Origin: Clostridiales bacterium UBA1728
GTDB taxonomy: Bacteria > Bacillota > Clostridia > Oscillospirales > Oscillospiraceae
NCBI GenBank assembly: GCA_002315975.1
Contig: DCIK01000033.1
Span: forward strand, 3,911 to 42,658
Direction: 5' to 3'
Length of the DNA stretch: 38,748 nucleotides
Translations under genes and position numbers: made by a program
Notes under the pieces: model-generated
The model's database searches: none
Told to the model about the DNA's origin: nothing
What the model saw: only the letters and a program-made list of their open reading frames with translations
Shown: positions 30,181 to 37,198 of the stretch, piece by piece
Layout of the letters: each line of letters starts with the position of its first letter
Position numbering within the stretch: the stretch's first letter is position 1

Positions 30181-30849
30181 TTACTCCACCAGCCCGAACA
30201 CGCTCAGGCTTTCGTCCAGCAGGACGGTCACGGTCTCGAAGTGCACGGCGGTAATCTGACCCACGGGGGTATAGTCCTCCAGCACGGGGGTATAGTCCCC
30301 CACGCTTTCGCCATATTCTATGCTGCACTCTCCGTAATCCCTGCCATCGCGCTCATAGAGGAACGAGCGAGCCACAGCTTCGGCATCGGGCAGAGCGTTT
30401 GCCATGAGCATCATGCTCTCTTCTTCGGTAGCCTCCGCAGCCTCGCATATGTCGTTCTCGGCTGTGGCCGAAGCGGATTCCGTCATGCCGGCGGCAGGGG
30501 CCATCATGGTCATGGGTGCGGCGGCGGATTTCGCATCCCTGCCGCCGAAGCGGAAAAGCCCCAGTCCCAGCGCCAGCGCCAGACAGGCGGCCAGAGAGCC
30601 GTAGCGGGTGAGGCGGCGGAGCTTTTTCCTTCGCAGCTCTGCCTTCACGCTGTCCATAACCCGGTTTTTCAGCTCCGCAGGGGGCTCCGGCAGCGCTTGC
30701 AGCTCCTCCGTCAGCGCTCCGAGAGCTTCCCGGTAGGCGCGGCAGTCCTCGCAGTCGGAGAGGTGCGCCTCCAGCGCCCGCTTCTCCTCCTCGCTGAGCT
30801 CACCGTCTACGGCGCAGGAGATCATAGAGCGATATTCTTCACAGCTCAT
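30181..30849 (-). CDS. Anti-sigma factor with zinc-finger domain and one membrane segment
   Basis: 222 residues. The N-terminal ZAS domain (CEEYRSMISCAVDGELSEEE, with His29-x3-Cys33-x2-Cys36 in HLSDCEDC) should bind zinc and hold the cognate sigma factor. One transmembrane helix lies at about 83-100 (SLAACLALALGLGLF). The outer ~120 residues are alanine/methionine-rich and then acidic and beta-like (EYGESVGDYTPVLEDYTPVG), probably a sensor. It overlaps the sigma stop by four bases (ATGA), the normal sigma/anti-sigma arrangement. The signal and regulon are unknown. Confidence 0.88.
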   Translation of the reverse strand: MSCEEYRSMISCAVDGELSEEEKRALEAHLSDCEDCRAYREALGALTEELQALPEPPAELKNRVMDSVKAELRRKKLRRLTRYGSLAACLALALGLGLFRFGGRDAKSAAAPMTMMAPAAGMTESASATAENDICEAAEATEEESMMLMANALPDAEAVARSFLYERDGRDYGECSIEYGESVGDYTPVLEDYTPVGQITAVHFETVTVLLDESLSVFGLVE

Positions 30850-31457
30850 GGCTGACCCCCCTTCCGCTTCTTAGACGCAGAAGCGTCCCTTTTGTTCCCC
30901 TCGCGCCCCATAAGAGCGCAGAGCTTTGCGCGGGCGCGGTTCAGCCGGGATTTTACGGTTCCCGGCTCGATCTCCAGCTCTGCGGCCAGCTCCTCGTAGC
31001 TCAGGCCGCCGATTTCCCGCAGCAGGAGAATCTTCCGGCTGTCCTCCGGCAGCTCCTGCAGCGCTTCCGACAGCTCCCTGCGGCTTTCGCCGCGCTCCGC
31101 TTCCTCCTCCGGTGTGGGCGTGTCGGCGGGCGGGTCAAAGCCCTCCTCCCGCTCCCGGAGCTGCTCCAGCGAAATCAGCTTTCCCGTTCTCCGGGCCCGG
31201 AGCAGGTCGGTGGCCGCGTTGGCCGTGAGCCGATAGAGCCAGGTGGAAAAGGCGCAGTCCCCCCGGAAGCTGCCCAGAGAGCGGTAAGCCTTGAGAAACG
31301 CCTCCTGAGAGGCGTCCATGGCATCCTGCTCGTTGCCGCACATTCGCAGAGCGAGAGCATAGACCCGGCTCTGGTTTTCGTTATAGAGTTGTTCAAAGGC
31401 TTCGGCCGATCCCCGCTGCACTGCGCGGATGAGCCGCTGTTCTTCTTCTCGTGTCAT
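30846..31457 (-). CDS. ECF-type RNA polymerase sigma factor
   Basis: 203 residues. Region 2 (residues ~8-80: RAVQRGSAEAFEQLYNENQS, then ALRMCGNEQDAMDASQEAF, FSTWLYRLTANAATDLLR) and region 4 (~125-180: LQELPEDSRKILLLREIGGL, SYEELAAELEIEPGTVKSRL, NRARAKL) are complete; there is no region 1.1 or 3, as in the ECF group. Start: GGAG seven bases before the ATG at 31457; the in-frame extension upstream runs into a palindromic repeat. Co-transcribed with its anti-sigma. No obvious target genes adjoin, and dus lies upstream on the same strand across a 95-base repeat-bearing gap. Confidence 0.93.
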   Translation of the reverse strand: MTREEEQRLIRAVQRGSAEAFEQLYNENQSRVYALALRMCGNEQDAMDASQEAFLKAYRSLGSFRGDCAFSTWLYRLTANAATDLLRARRTGKLISLEQLREREEGFDPPADTPTPEEEAERGESRRELSEALQELPEDSRKILLLREIGGLSYEELAAELEIEPGTVKSRLNRARAKLCALMGREGNKRDASASKKRKGGQP

Positions 31458-31479
31458 GGCATACTCCAAGGATTGTTGC

Positions 31480-31535
31480 CCCCTCAGCCTCGCATAGCTC
31501 GGCAGCTCCCCCATTGCTTCGCAACAGGGGAGCCG
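31480..31535. repeat. GGCTCCCC palindromic repeat, single arm
   Basis: CCCCCTCAG at the left, GCAGCTCCCCCATTGC in the middle and ACAGGGGAGCC at the right; near identical to the right arm of the 25232-25377 element. Confidence 0.72.
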
Positions 31536-31552
31536 GGAGGGTATCCGTTATC

Positions 31553-32524
31553 TTACCGGAGCTCCAGCTGGATCAGCCGGGCAATGCGGCGGCACTCCTC
31601 TAAGGTGTTCATATTGCTGATCTGCTGTTTATATAAGGTAGCGTTCCGCACGCCCCGAAGGAACCAGCTGAACTGCTTTCGCGCCTCCAGCATGGCGATT
31701 TTCTCGCCCTTGAGGGTGGCGGCGAACTCGAAGCTGCCCAGAGCCTCGTCGATTCTATCCTTCAGGGAGGGCAGAGGCGGGACGGGCTCCCCCCGCAATG
31801 CGGCGTTGCCCCGCTCAAAGAGCCAGGGATTGCCGAAGCTGCCCCGGCCGATCTGGGCGCCGTCGCAGCCGGTATGCTCCAAAATCTTCACGCAGTCCTC
31901 CGGCTCCCAGATGTCGCCGTTGGCAAAAACGGGAATTTTTACCGCCCGCTTCACATCCCGGATAATATCCCAGTCGGCCTGCCCGCTGTAGAGCTGGGCG
32001 CGGGTGCGGCCGTGGACGGTGATGGCAGCGGCGCCCGCCGCCTCGCACATCCGGCCGAACTCCACCGCGTTGACGCTGCCCTTGTCAAAGCCCTTGCGGA
32101 ACTTGACGGTCACGGGTCGGTGCGCATGCGCCACCACCTGCTCTATAATCTGCGCAGCCAGGTCGGGATTTTTCATCAATGCGGAGCCGTCGCCGCTTTT
32201 TACGACCTTGTTCACCGGGCAGCCCATGTTGATATCCACAATCTCAGGGTTACAGATTTCGATGAGCTTCTCGGTGGCCTCGCCCATGCACACCGGGTCG
32301 GAGCCGAAGAGCTGGGCGGAGAGCGGCGCATCGCCCTCGGGACGCACCAGCAGCGTCCGGGTTTTGCCGTCCTGATACATCAGTGCCCGGGAGGACACCA
32401 TCTCCGTGGTGCAGAGGGCCGCCCCGTGCTGCCGGCATAAAAGACGGAAGGCCGCGTCCGTGACCCCCGCCATGGGCGCGAGACAGAGCCGGCCCTCCAA
32501 AACCACGCTGCCGATTTTTACCAT
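31553..32524 (-). CDS. dus: tRNA-dihydrouridine synthase
   Basis: FMN-dependent reduction of uridine to dihydrouridine in tRNA D-loops. 323 residues, DusB-like: CLAPMAGVTDAAFRLLCRQH, the catalytic cysteine in DINMGCPVNKVV, VKFRKGFD, VHGRTRAQLYSGQADWD, FANGDIWEPE and GRGSFGNPWLF, then the helical tRNA-binding C-terminus (FSWFLRGVRNATLYKQQI). The ATG at 32524 overlaps the end of exoA by seven bases (ATGGTAA), so translation is coupled; the frame further up is exoA in another phase. Last gene of trmB-exoA-dus. Confidence 0.94.
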   Translation of the reverse strand: MVKIGSVVLEGRLCLAPMAGVTDAAFRLLCRQHGAALCTTEMVSSRALMYQDGKTRTLLVRPEGDAPLSAQLFGSDPVCMGEATEKLIEICNPEIVDINMGCPVNKVVKSGDGSALMKNPDLAAQIIEQVVAHAHRPVTVKFRKGFDKGSVNAVEFGRMCEAAGAAAITVHGRTRAQLYSGQADWDIIRDVKRAVKIPVFANGDIWEPEDCVKILEHTGCDGAQIGRGSFGNPWLFERGNAALRGEPVPPLPSLKDRIDEALGSFEFAATLKGEKIAMLEARKQFSWFLRGVRNATLYKQQISNMNTLEECRRIARLIQLELR

Positions 32525-33270
32525 TCCAGCACCAGCTCCACGGGGCAGTGGTCGCTGCCGAAGACCTCCTGATGGATGGAGGCCTGACGGATCTGCTCCC
32601 GCAGGCTCTCGGACACCAGAAAATAGTCGATTCTCCAGCCCACATTCCGCTCCCGGGCCTTCATCCGGTAGCTCCACCAGCTGTATTCCACGTCCTCCGG
32701 ATGGAGGGCACGGAAGGTATCCACAAAGCCCGCACCGGTCAGCTCGCGCATCTTGGCCCGCTCCTCGTCGGTGAAGCCGGGGTTCATATGGTTGGTGGCG
32801 GGGTTCTTCAGGTCAATCTCCTCCACGGCCACATTCATATCGCCGCAGATGACCACGCCCTTCTTCTCCGCCAGGGCGCAGACATAGGCGCGGAAGTCGT
32901 CCTCCCAGCGCATCCGGTAGTCCAGCCGCTTGAGCCCGTCCTGAGAGTTGGGCACATAGACGCAGACCAGATAGAAGCGCTCGTACTCCAGCGTGACAGC
33001 GCGGCCCTCATGGTCGTGCTCGTCCACGCCAAGGCCGGTATGTACAGACAGGGGCGTATGGCGGGTGAAGATGGCGGTGCCGCTGTAGCCCTTCTTCTCG
33101 GCGTAGTCCCAGTACTGCTCATAGCCGGGCAGCTCCAGTTTGATCTGTCCCTCCTGCAGCTTGGTCTCCTGCAGGCAGAAGAAGTCAGCATCCAGCGCGG
33201 CAAAGTCCTCCATAAAGTTCTTGCCCACCACGGCCCGGAGACCGTTCACATTCCAGGAAATAAATTTCAT
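32518..33270 (-). CDS. Exodeoxyribonuclease III / AP endonuclease
   Basis: Base-excision repair nuclease of the ExoA/Xth family, 250 residues. Metal and active-site motifs are complete: WNVNGLRAV (N-terminus), LQETKLQ (Glu35), ICGDMNVAVEEIDLKNP, WSYRMKARERNVGWRIDYFL and GSDHCPVEL near the C-terminus. The start overlaps the trmB stop (ATGA) with AGGAGCAGG upstream. Middle gene of a coupled three-gene operon. Its product acts on abasic sites and 3' blocked ends; nothing unusual is seen. Confidence 0.95.
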   Translation of the reverse strand: MKFISWNVNGLRAVVGKNFMEDFAALDADFFCLQETKLQEGQIKLELPGYEQYWDYAEKKGYSGTAIFTRHTPLSVHTGLGVDEHDHEGRAVTLEYERFYLVCVYVPNSQDGLKRLDYRMRWEDDFRAYVCALAEKKGVVICGDMNVAVEEIDLKNPATNHMNPGFTDEERAKMRELTGAGFVDTFRALHPEDVEYSWWSYRMKARERNVGWRIDYFLVSESLREQIRQASIHQEVFGSDHCPVELVLEW

Positions 33271-33899
33271 GCTTCCTGCTCCTTCTTCGGCACCGAAGCG
33301 ATAATGCGGTGAATGGGGATGCCCTGCTCGGTGAATTTCAGCTCATAATCGGTCATGGGCGTACCCTCGGGCATATCCCGGACAGCCCAGTGACAGGCCG
33401 CAAAGCTCTCCATGCTCCAGAGGAACAGGGGCTCGTTGTCGGTCTTGAACCAGACCTCGCCGTCGGGGGGCAGCACCACGGTGTAGCGCTCCAGAAAGGC
33501 CGGGGCAGACAGACGGCGCTTGTACTGGCGGGTCTTACGCCAGGGGTCGGGGAAGTTGATGTAGATGCGCTCCACCTCGCCCGCCTCGAAGATGTCCAGC
33601 AGCTTTTCCGCATCGAAGTCGATAAAGCGCACATTGGGGATACCCTGCTCCAGCGCCCGCTCCTCGGCCACCACCATGGCATCCTGCACCTTCTCCACGG
33701 CCACAAGGAGAATTTCCGGTTCCCGCAGAGCCTGCTCACAGGTGAAGCGTCCCTTGCCGCAGCCGATCTCCAGCCGGATGGACTTATATTGTGAAAATTC
33801 CTCGTGCCAGCGCCCCTTCAGCTTTTCCGGCTCCATGATCTGCAGAGCCGCGCAGCGCTCCATACGGGGAATCAGATTGGGTTTCTTTCTCATTCTCAT
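33267..33899 (-). CDS. trmB: tRNA (guanine-N7-)-methyltransferase
   Basis: SAM-dependent formation of m7G46 in tRNA. 210 residues: SAM loop LEIGCGKGRF (43-52), DFDAEKLLDIF, INFPDPWRKTRQYKRRL and the C-terminal TDYELKFTEQGIPIHRI. The ATG at 33899 (MRMRKKPNLIPRM) has AGGAG about twelve bases upstream; an in-frame ATG at 33953 lies within the -35 element and is excluded. First gene of trmB-exoA-dus, with a leader of only about 20 bases. The operon joins tRNA modification to DNA repair. Confidence 0.95.
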   Translation of the reverse strand: MRMRKKPNLIPRMERCAALQIMEPEKLKGRWHEEFSQYKSIRLEIGCGKGRFTCEQALREPEILLVAVEKVQDAMVVAEERALEQGIPNVRFIDFDAEKLLDIFEAGEVERIYINFPDPWRKTRQYKRRLSAPAFLERYTVVLPPDGEVWFKTDNEPLFLWSMESFAACHWAVRDMPEGTPMTDYELKFTEQGIPIHRIIASVPKKEQEA

Positions 33900-33924
33900 G
33901 GTGACATCACACTCCTGTCGGCGT

Positions 33925-33953
33925 ATTGTAACACAGGAATAACAAATTGGCAA
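33925..33953 (-). promoter_or_regulatory. Promoter of trmB-exoA-dus
   Basis: On the minus strand: TTGCCA (33948-33953), 17-base spacer, TACAAT (33925-33930). Confidence 0.7.
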
Positions 33954-33964
33954 TCAGAAATCAT

Positions 33965-34077
33965 CCGCCGGGGTTCAGCCCCCCATCTTCTCGCAGAAAG
34001 CTTTGTAGGGCTCGGCCTCCCGGACGAGCCGCCGGGGTTCAGCCCCCCATCTTCTCTTTCCCGGGAAAGAGAAGATG
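33965..34077. repeat. 28-bp direct repeats flanking a REP unit, plus a perfect 30-bp palindrome
   Basis: CCGCCGGGGTTCAG followed by CCCCCCATCTTCTC occurs at 33965-33992 and 34029-34056. Between the copies lies REP copy 7 (34005-34031). The second copy runs into a perfect palindrome, CATCTTCTCTTTCCC and its reverse complement (34048-34077). Non-coding. Confidence 0.8.
34005..34031 (-). repeat. 27-bp REP unit (copy 7)
   Basis: GTAGGGCTCGG-CCTCCCGGACGAGCCG, overlapping the first bases of the second 28-bp direct repeat. Confidence 0.8.
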
Positions 34078-34294
34078 CGCCGCTGGCGGTGTAGAAGAGA
34101 AAGGCGCTTTCGGCGGCAAAACGCCGCCGGAGGTGGACGGTACGCCCTACGGCCTTGCTTCCTCAGTGATCGAGACGCATACGAATCCCTTCCGCTCAGC
34201 CGCTGATGCTCAGTAGTCCGCAGCGGCAACGAAGCGGAAGCGGAAAACTATCCCGGAGCGTCTTGAGTATTGAGGAAAGCAAGGCTGAAAGACG
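34078..34294. other. Repeat-rich non-coding stretch
   Basis: Short hairpins such as GGCGGCAAAACGCCGCC (near 34110) and GC-rich fragments only. I see no gene or RNA with support. Confidence 0.35.
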
Positions 34295-34321
34295 CGGCAC
34301 GGCCGGGAGGCTGTGCTCTAC
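34295..34321 (+). repeat. REP unit, diverged (copy 8)
   Basis: CGGCACGGCC-GGGAGGCTG-TGCTCTAC, several changes from the consensus, upstream of the tRNA promoter. Confidence 0.6.
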
Positions 34322-34351
34322 GGGGCGTGGTCGCAGAATCAAATTCTCCTC

Positions 34352-34380
34352 TTGCAAGTGCGTTTTGTTTTTGCTATAAT
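34352..34380 (+). promoter_or_regulatory. Promoter of tRNA-Pro
   Basis: TTGCAA (34352-34357), 17-base spacer, TATAAT (34375-34380), ten bases before the mature 5' end. Confidence 0.85.
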
Positions 34381-34390
34381 AAAGCCCTAT

Positions 34391-34466
34391 CCGGGTGTTG
34401 CGCAGTTGGTAGCGCGCCAGCTTTGGGAGCTGGAGGCCGCGAGTTCGAGTCTCGCCACTCGGACCA
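34391..34466 (+). tRNA. tRNA-Pro(TGG)
   Basis: 76 bases with encoded CCA. Acceptor CCGGGTG pairs with CACTCGG (one G-U); D stem GCGC/GCGC; anticodon stem CCAGC/GCTGG around loop TTTGGGA with anticodon TGG at 34424-34426; T stem GCGAG/CTCGC with loop TTCGAGT. It reads CCA (and other CCN) proline codons. It is monocistronic with its own promoter and terminator. Confidence 0.97.
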
Positions 34467-34473
34467 AAAGCGG

Positions 34474-34498
34474 AAACCACCCGGACAGGGTGGTTTTT
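34474..34498 (+). terminator. Terminator of tRNA-Pro
   Basis: ACCACCC / GGGTGGT stem with loop GGACA followed by TTTTT, beginning eight bases after the CCA end. Confidence 0.85.
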
Positions 34499-34628
34499 GC
34501 TTTTGGTTGGGGCGAGACTCGAACAGGGCACGAGCGCAGCGAGAGAAACAGGCCGGGGGCCTGTTTCGGTGCCCGCGTGCGTGCCGCCGGGGTGCCCCCG
34601 GCGGGCGAGTCTCGCCACTCAGACCAAA
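34499..34628. repeat. tRNA-derived hairpin element: inverted and direct copies of the tRNA-Pro 3' end
   Basis: GCTTTTGGT...GGCGAGACTCGAAC (to 34524) is an inverted copy of the tRNA-Pro 3' end. GCGAGTCTCGCC-ACTCAGACCAAAGCG (34605-34631) is a direct copy with one substitution in the acceptor strand. GGCGAGACTCG (34511-34521) and CGAGTCTCGCC (34606-34616) pair perfectly. Between them lie GAAACAGGCC / GGCCTGTTTC, GGGCAC / GTGCCC and CCGCCGGGG / CCCCCGGCGG stems. No complete second tRNA can be folded. It is not protein-coding. Confidence 0.7.
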
Positions 34629-34664
34629 GCGAAAATCCTGTCGCGTCGGCGGCAGGATTTTCGC
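34629..34664 (+). terminator. Second terminator-like hairpin after the partial tRNA copy
   Basis: GCGAAAATCCTG / CAGGATTTTCGC, 12-bp perfect stem, 12-base loop. It follows the direct partial tRNA copy in the same way that the first terminator follows the real tRNA. Confidence 0.6.
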
Positions 34665-34775
34665 TTTGTACTATTCACTATTCATTATTAAGTCTTCACT
34701 ATTCACTAAAACTCCGCGACAGGATTTTCTAAGTGAATAATGAATACTGAAAACTGAAGAATGAATAATTGACAA
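34665..34775. repeat. AT-rich ACTATTCACTATTCA-type repeats
   Basis: Several copies of TTCACTATTCA / TGAATAATGAATA; TATTCATTATT (34679-34689) and AATAATGAATA (34736-34746) are exact inverted repeats. GCGACAGGATTTTC (34717-34730) echoes the preceding terminator. Non-coding. Confidence 0.6.
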
Positions 34776-34797
34776 GTCCATTCTTTAGAATTCGGGT

Positions 34798-36420
34798 TTA
34801 TTTTTCCCCTGACCCTGCTTTGAATTTTGCAAACTTTTCCATGTCAATCTGACCAAGCTTATATGCCGTGATGATTGTTTCCAGTTGCAGAGCATATCCG
34901 TTCAGCACAGGCAGGAAGTATCCCAGTACCGTTCCCAGAATAATCGCCAGAGAATAGTAAGTCAGCGGGATCGAGCAGGTAGAGAAGATAATCGGCATTA
35001 CGGCAAAGGCACTCCCGGGGATCGGCGGCGCGGCGATTGCAACCACAACAGAAATCACGGCAATTTTGACAAGGCTCAGGCCGTTGATCGGTACACCGGA
35101 CAGATCGGCTATTCCCCAGCCAACCAGACCCAGGAATGCAGCGCCGTTCGGCATATAAGTTACAATCCCAAGAGGCAGGCAGAAATTCAGCAGTTTTTCA
35201 TCTACACCCACATCCTCTTTCAGGCACCTCATGTTTTCCGGCATGGTTCCAACCTGCGAGCTGGTCGCAAGGTTCATCATTGTCGTGGGAATCTGAACCT
35301 TAAACAGTTTGAAAGGTGAAGCGCCGGTGATCACCCGGAAGCGGATCATCACAAAAATCTCGATAGCAATCGCGCACAGGACAAAGGCAACAGCGGTTTT
35401 AGCCAGTCTTGCTGTTTCGGAAATGTCCATAAACAGGATTCTCAGTACGCCCAGAAACACTACAGCCGGTAACAGTTTGCACAGCAGAGTCATCATCTTA
35501 TTGACCAGCCCCTCCAACGACTCCACAGCAGAATGAAGCCCGGCAGCCTTGTCTCCCATAAGGAGAAGTACATCACCGATAAAGATGGCCAGGACGATGA
35601 CCTGAAGTGCATTGTCATTGACAAAGCACTCGAAGAGATTGTTCGGCATCATGTCCAGTACCAGCTTTACAAGCTCCCCGACGGCGCCGGCATCTCCTCC
35701 GGAGGAAACGGAGCTAAGACCGTAAAACATGACGGCTACCGCAGACAGTACAGTGGCGGTGAAGCCATAGCAGACCATCATGTTGGAAACAAATTTACCG
35801 CCGATCTGTCCCACTTTTGTGCTGCTGCCCACGCCAACGATTCCGCCAATCACAGACAGGAAGACGAGAGGTGTCGCCATGCCTGCGATCATGACCGTGA
35901 TCTTATTGAATACCGGGGTTATGATGCCGTTGAGTGCCATGTCTTTTACCGTTTCCGGGAAAAGCCGGAGTACAAAAAACACCGCAACGGCAAGCAGAAA
36001 AGCCAGCAGAATCTGCCGGATCATCGACCGTTTTTTCGGCTTCAGCGGAGCTTCAAACTGGATGTGATTCTGATGTCTTTTCCTGTCATAGTGATACCTT
36101 GCCCCTTTTTCGTAGTTGCGCATGAAGTATCTGCTGTACCAGGTATCGTCATCATATTGTCCGATGGGGTCGATCTCCGGTCCGTCCACAATGCAGTTAT
36201 AGCTGATATTCCCCCATACCTTGGATATTTTCCAATGAACCGTACAGGGTTCACCATATGCTTCCAGGAAGTGCTCAAAATACTCTACCGCAGTAAAAAG
36301 GAACTCCACTTTCGGAATCGCCCGGTTCCCTACATGCTCCTGATACCACTGCCAGCTTTTTTCCGCTTCCTCATTGATGGACTCAGCGCGAAGCTCAGTG
36401 TCAAATTCCCATACCTTCAT
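34798..36420 (-). CDS. SDF-family (dicarboxylate/amino acid:cation symporter-like) transporter with extra N-terminal domain
   Basis: 540 residues. Residues 1-~135 are soluble, acidic and aromatic (WEFDTELRAESINEEAEKSW, VEFLFTAVEYFEHFLEAYGE, then VDGPEIDPIGQYDDDTW) and are not part of a normal SDF transporter; faint resemblance to a degenerate GHKL/RsbW-like domain is only a guess. Residues ~136-525 are the SDF fold: ITVMIAGMATPLVFLSVIGG, the HP1-like MMNLATSSQVGTMPEN, FCLPLGIVTYMPNGAAFLG, and the HP2-like APPIPGSA. The Na+ motif NMDGT is replaced by YMPNG, and the TM8 Asp/Arg/Asn ligands appear lost in an ungapped comparison, so the substrate or mechanism probably differs. GGGAG precedes the ATG. 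AT-richer than the flanks, suggesting transfer. Monocistronic. Confidence 0.82.
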   Translation of the reverse strand: MKVWEFDTELRAESINEEAEKSWQWYQEHVGNRAIPKVEFLFTAVEYFEHFLEAYGEPCTVHWKISKVWGNISYNCIVDGPEIDPIGQYDDDTWYSRYFMRNYEKGARYHYDRKRHQNHIQFEAPLKPKKRSMIRQILLAFLLAVAVFFVLRLFPETVKDMALNGIITPVFNKITVMIAGMATPLVFLSVIGGIVGVGSSTKVGQIGGKFVSNMMVCYGFTATVLSAVAVMFYGLSSVSSGGDAGAVGELVKLVLDMMPNNLFECFVNDNALQVIVLAIFIGDVLLLMGDKAAGLHSAVESLEGLVNKMMTLLCKLLPAVVFLGVLRILFMDISETARLAKTAVAFVLCAIAIEIFVMIRFRVITGASPFKLFKVQIPTTMMNLATSSQVGTMPENMRCLKEDVGVDEKLLNFCLPLGIVTYMPNGAAFLGLVGWGIADLSGVPINGLSLVKIAVISVVVAIAAPPIPGSAFAVMPIIFSTCSIPLTYYSLAIILGTVLGYFLPVLNGYALQLETIITAYKLGQIDMEKFAKFKAGSGEK

Positions 36421-36755
36421 CTATCATATCTCTCCCGTTTCATTACTTTGCTATCAAACGATTGTATTTTCTGTATCAGTTTAGTTTACGACAAAGCAAA
36501 GGGGAAAGTCAAGTCTGAAAATGTGTGTTTATTGCCCTCGGGCTTTTTTGCATGAGCCGGCTTAGCTGCCTTGTCTGTCGCAAAGCGCAGTGGAACAGTT
36601 CTGTCAAGGTCGCTGCAGGCGAGGACTAACCTTATCCGAGGGCTGCTGGATTTGGCTGCGAGTGGTATGAATGGGGGCAAAGCCGAATTTCTGCAAGGAT
36701 TTCGTTCAGAAGAGTGTTTTTTATTGGTGTTAGTTTGAAAACCTGGACCCGTTGA
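36421..36755. other. Non-coding gap upstream of the SDF transporter gene
   Basis: It must hold that gene's promoter, but I cannot point to a good one (TTGACT near 36506-36511 lacks a matching -10). The remainder (36530-36755) has no gene, RNA or clear structure that I can support. Confidence 0.35.
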
Positions 36756-36961
36756 ATAAGGAATCGCTCTATGCCTTCTCCTTTTGGAAGGAGAAGGCGC
36801 CCCGAAGGGGCAGATGAGGTTAGAAGCCTTCGATTCCGGCATAGCCTTGAAACAAGAGAGAACCTCATCCGTCACGGCTGCGCCGTGCCACCTTCTCCTT
36901 GTGCGCAAGGAGAAGGCAAGGACGGGAGCTGCGGCGGCTCGTCCGGGAGGCCGAGCCCTAC
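36756..36961. repeat. Repeat family D, long copy (206 bp)
   Basis: It has the same ends as the copy at 11972-12058 but includes a further 119 bp (36799-36917) with GCCCCGAAGGGGC, GATGAGG...CCTCATC, and a second CCTTCTCCTT / AAGGAGAAGGC hairpin. A REP unit forms its right end. GCATCTATGGAAGC about 26 bases further on is also shared. Confidence 0.8.
36935..36961 (+). repeat. 27-bp REP unit (copy 9)
   Basis: CGGCTCGTCC-GGGAGGCC-GAGCCCTAC, the right end of repeat D, exactly as in copy 3. Confidence 0.8.
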
Positions 36962-37053
36962 GGGGTGTACGGTTCCGGAAACCGAAAGCATCTATGGAAG
37001 CGTGCCCATTTTGCTCCACTGACACCATAAACAAAACGGGGCTGTAAAAAAAG

Positions 37054-37172
37054 CCTGTCATTGCGAGGAGCGAAGCGACGTGGCAATCCGTTTTTCTTTC
37101 GGAATTCTGCAATCATGCAGGAAAAGAAGCGGATTGCCACACCAGTCTGCGGACTGGTTCGCAATGACAGGG
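37054..37172. repeat. MITE-like element (CCTGTCATTGCGA ends), copy 2, intact
   Basis: 119 bp with perfect 13-bp terminal inverted repeats CCTGTCATTGCGA (37054-37066) and TCGCAATGACAGG (37160-37172) and an inner perfect pair GTGGCAATCCG / CGGATTGCCAC (37080-37090 with 37130-37140). Confidence 0.82.
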
Positions 37173-37198
37173 AGTATTTTTACAGCCTCGTTTTGCTT

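Noticed and set aside
34196..34618. Minus-strand open frame across the tRNA-Pro gene
   Set aside because: It is the antisense of tRNA-Pro and repeat DNA; such translations are known annotation artefacts.
34601..34631. Second tRNA gene after tRNA-Pro
   Set aside because: Only the T-arm and 3' acceptor strand are present; no D-arm, anticodon arm or 5' acceptor can be folded.
36486..37112. Minus-strand frame of about 208 codons across repeats D and the REP
   Set aside because: It consists mainly of translated repeat sequence and has no ribosome site or recognisable domain.
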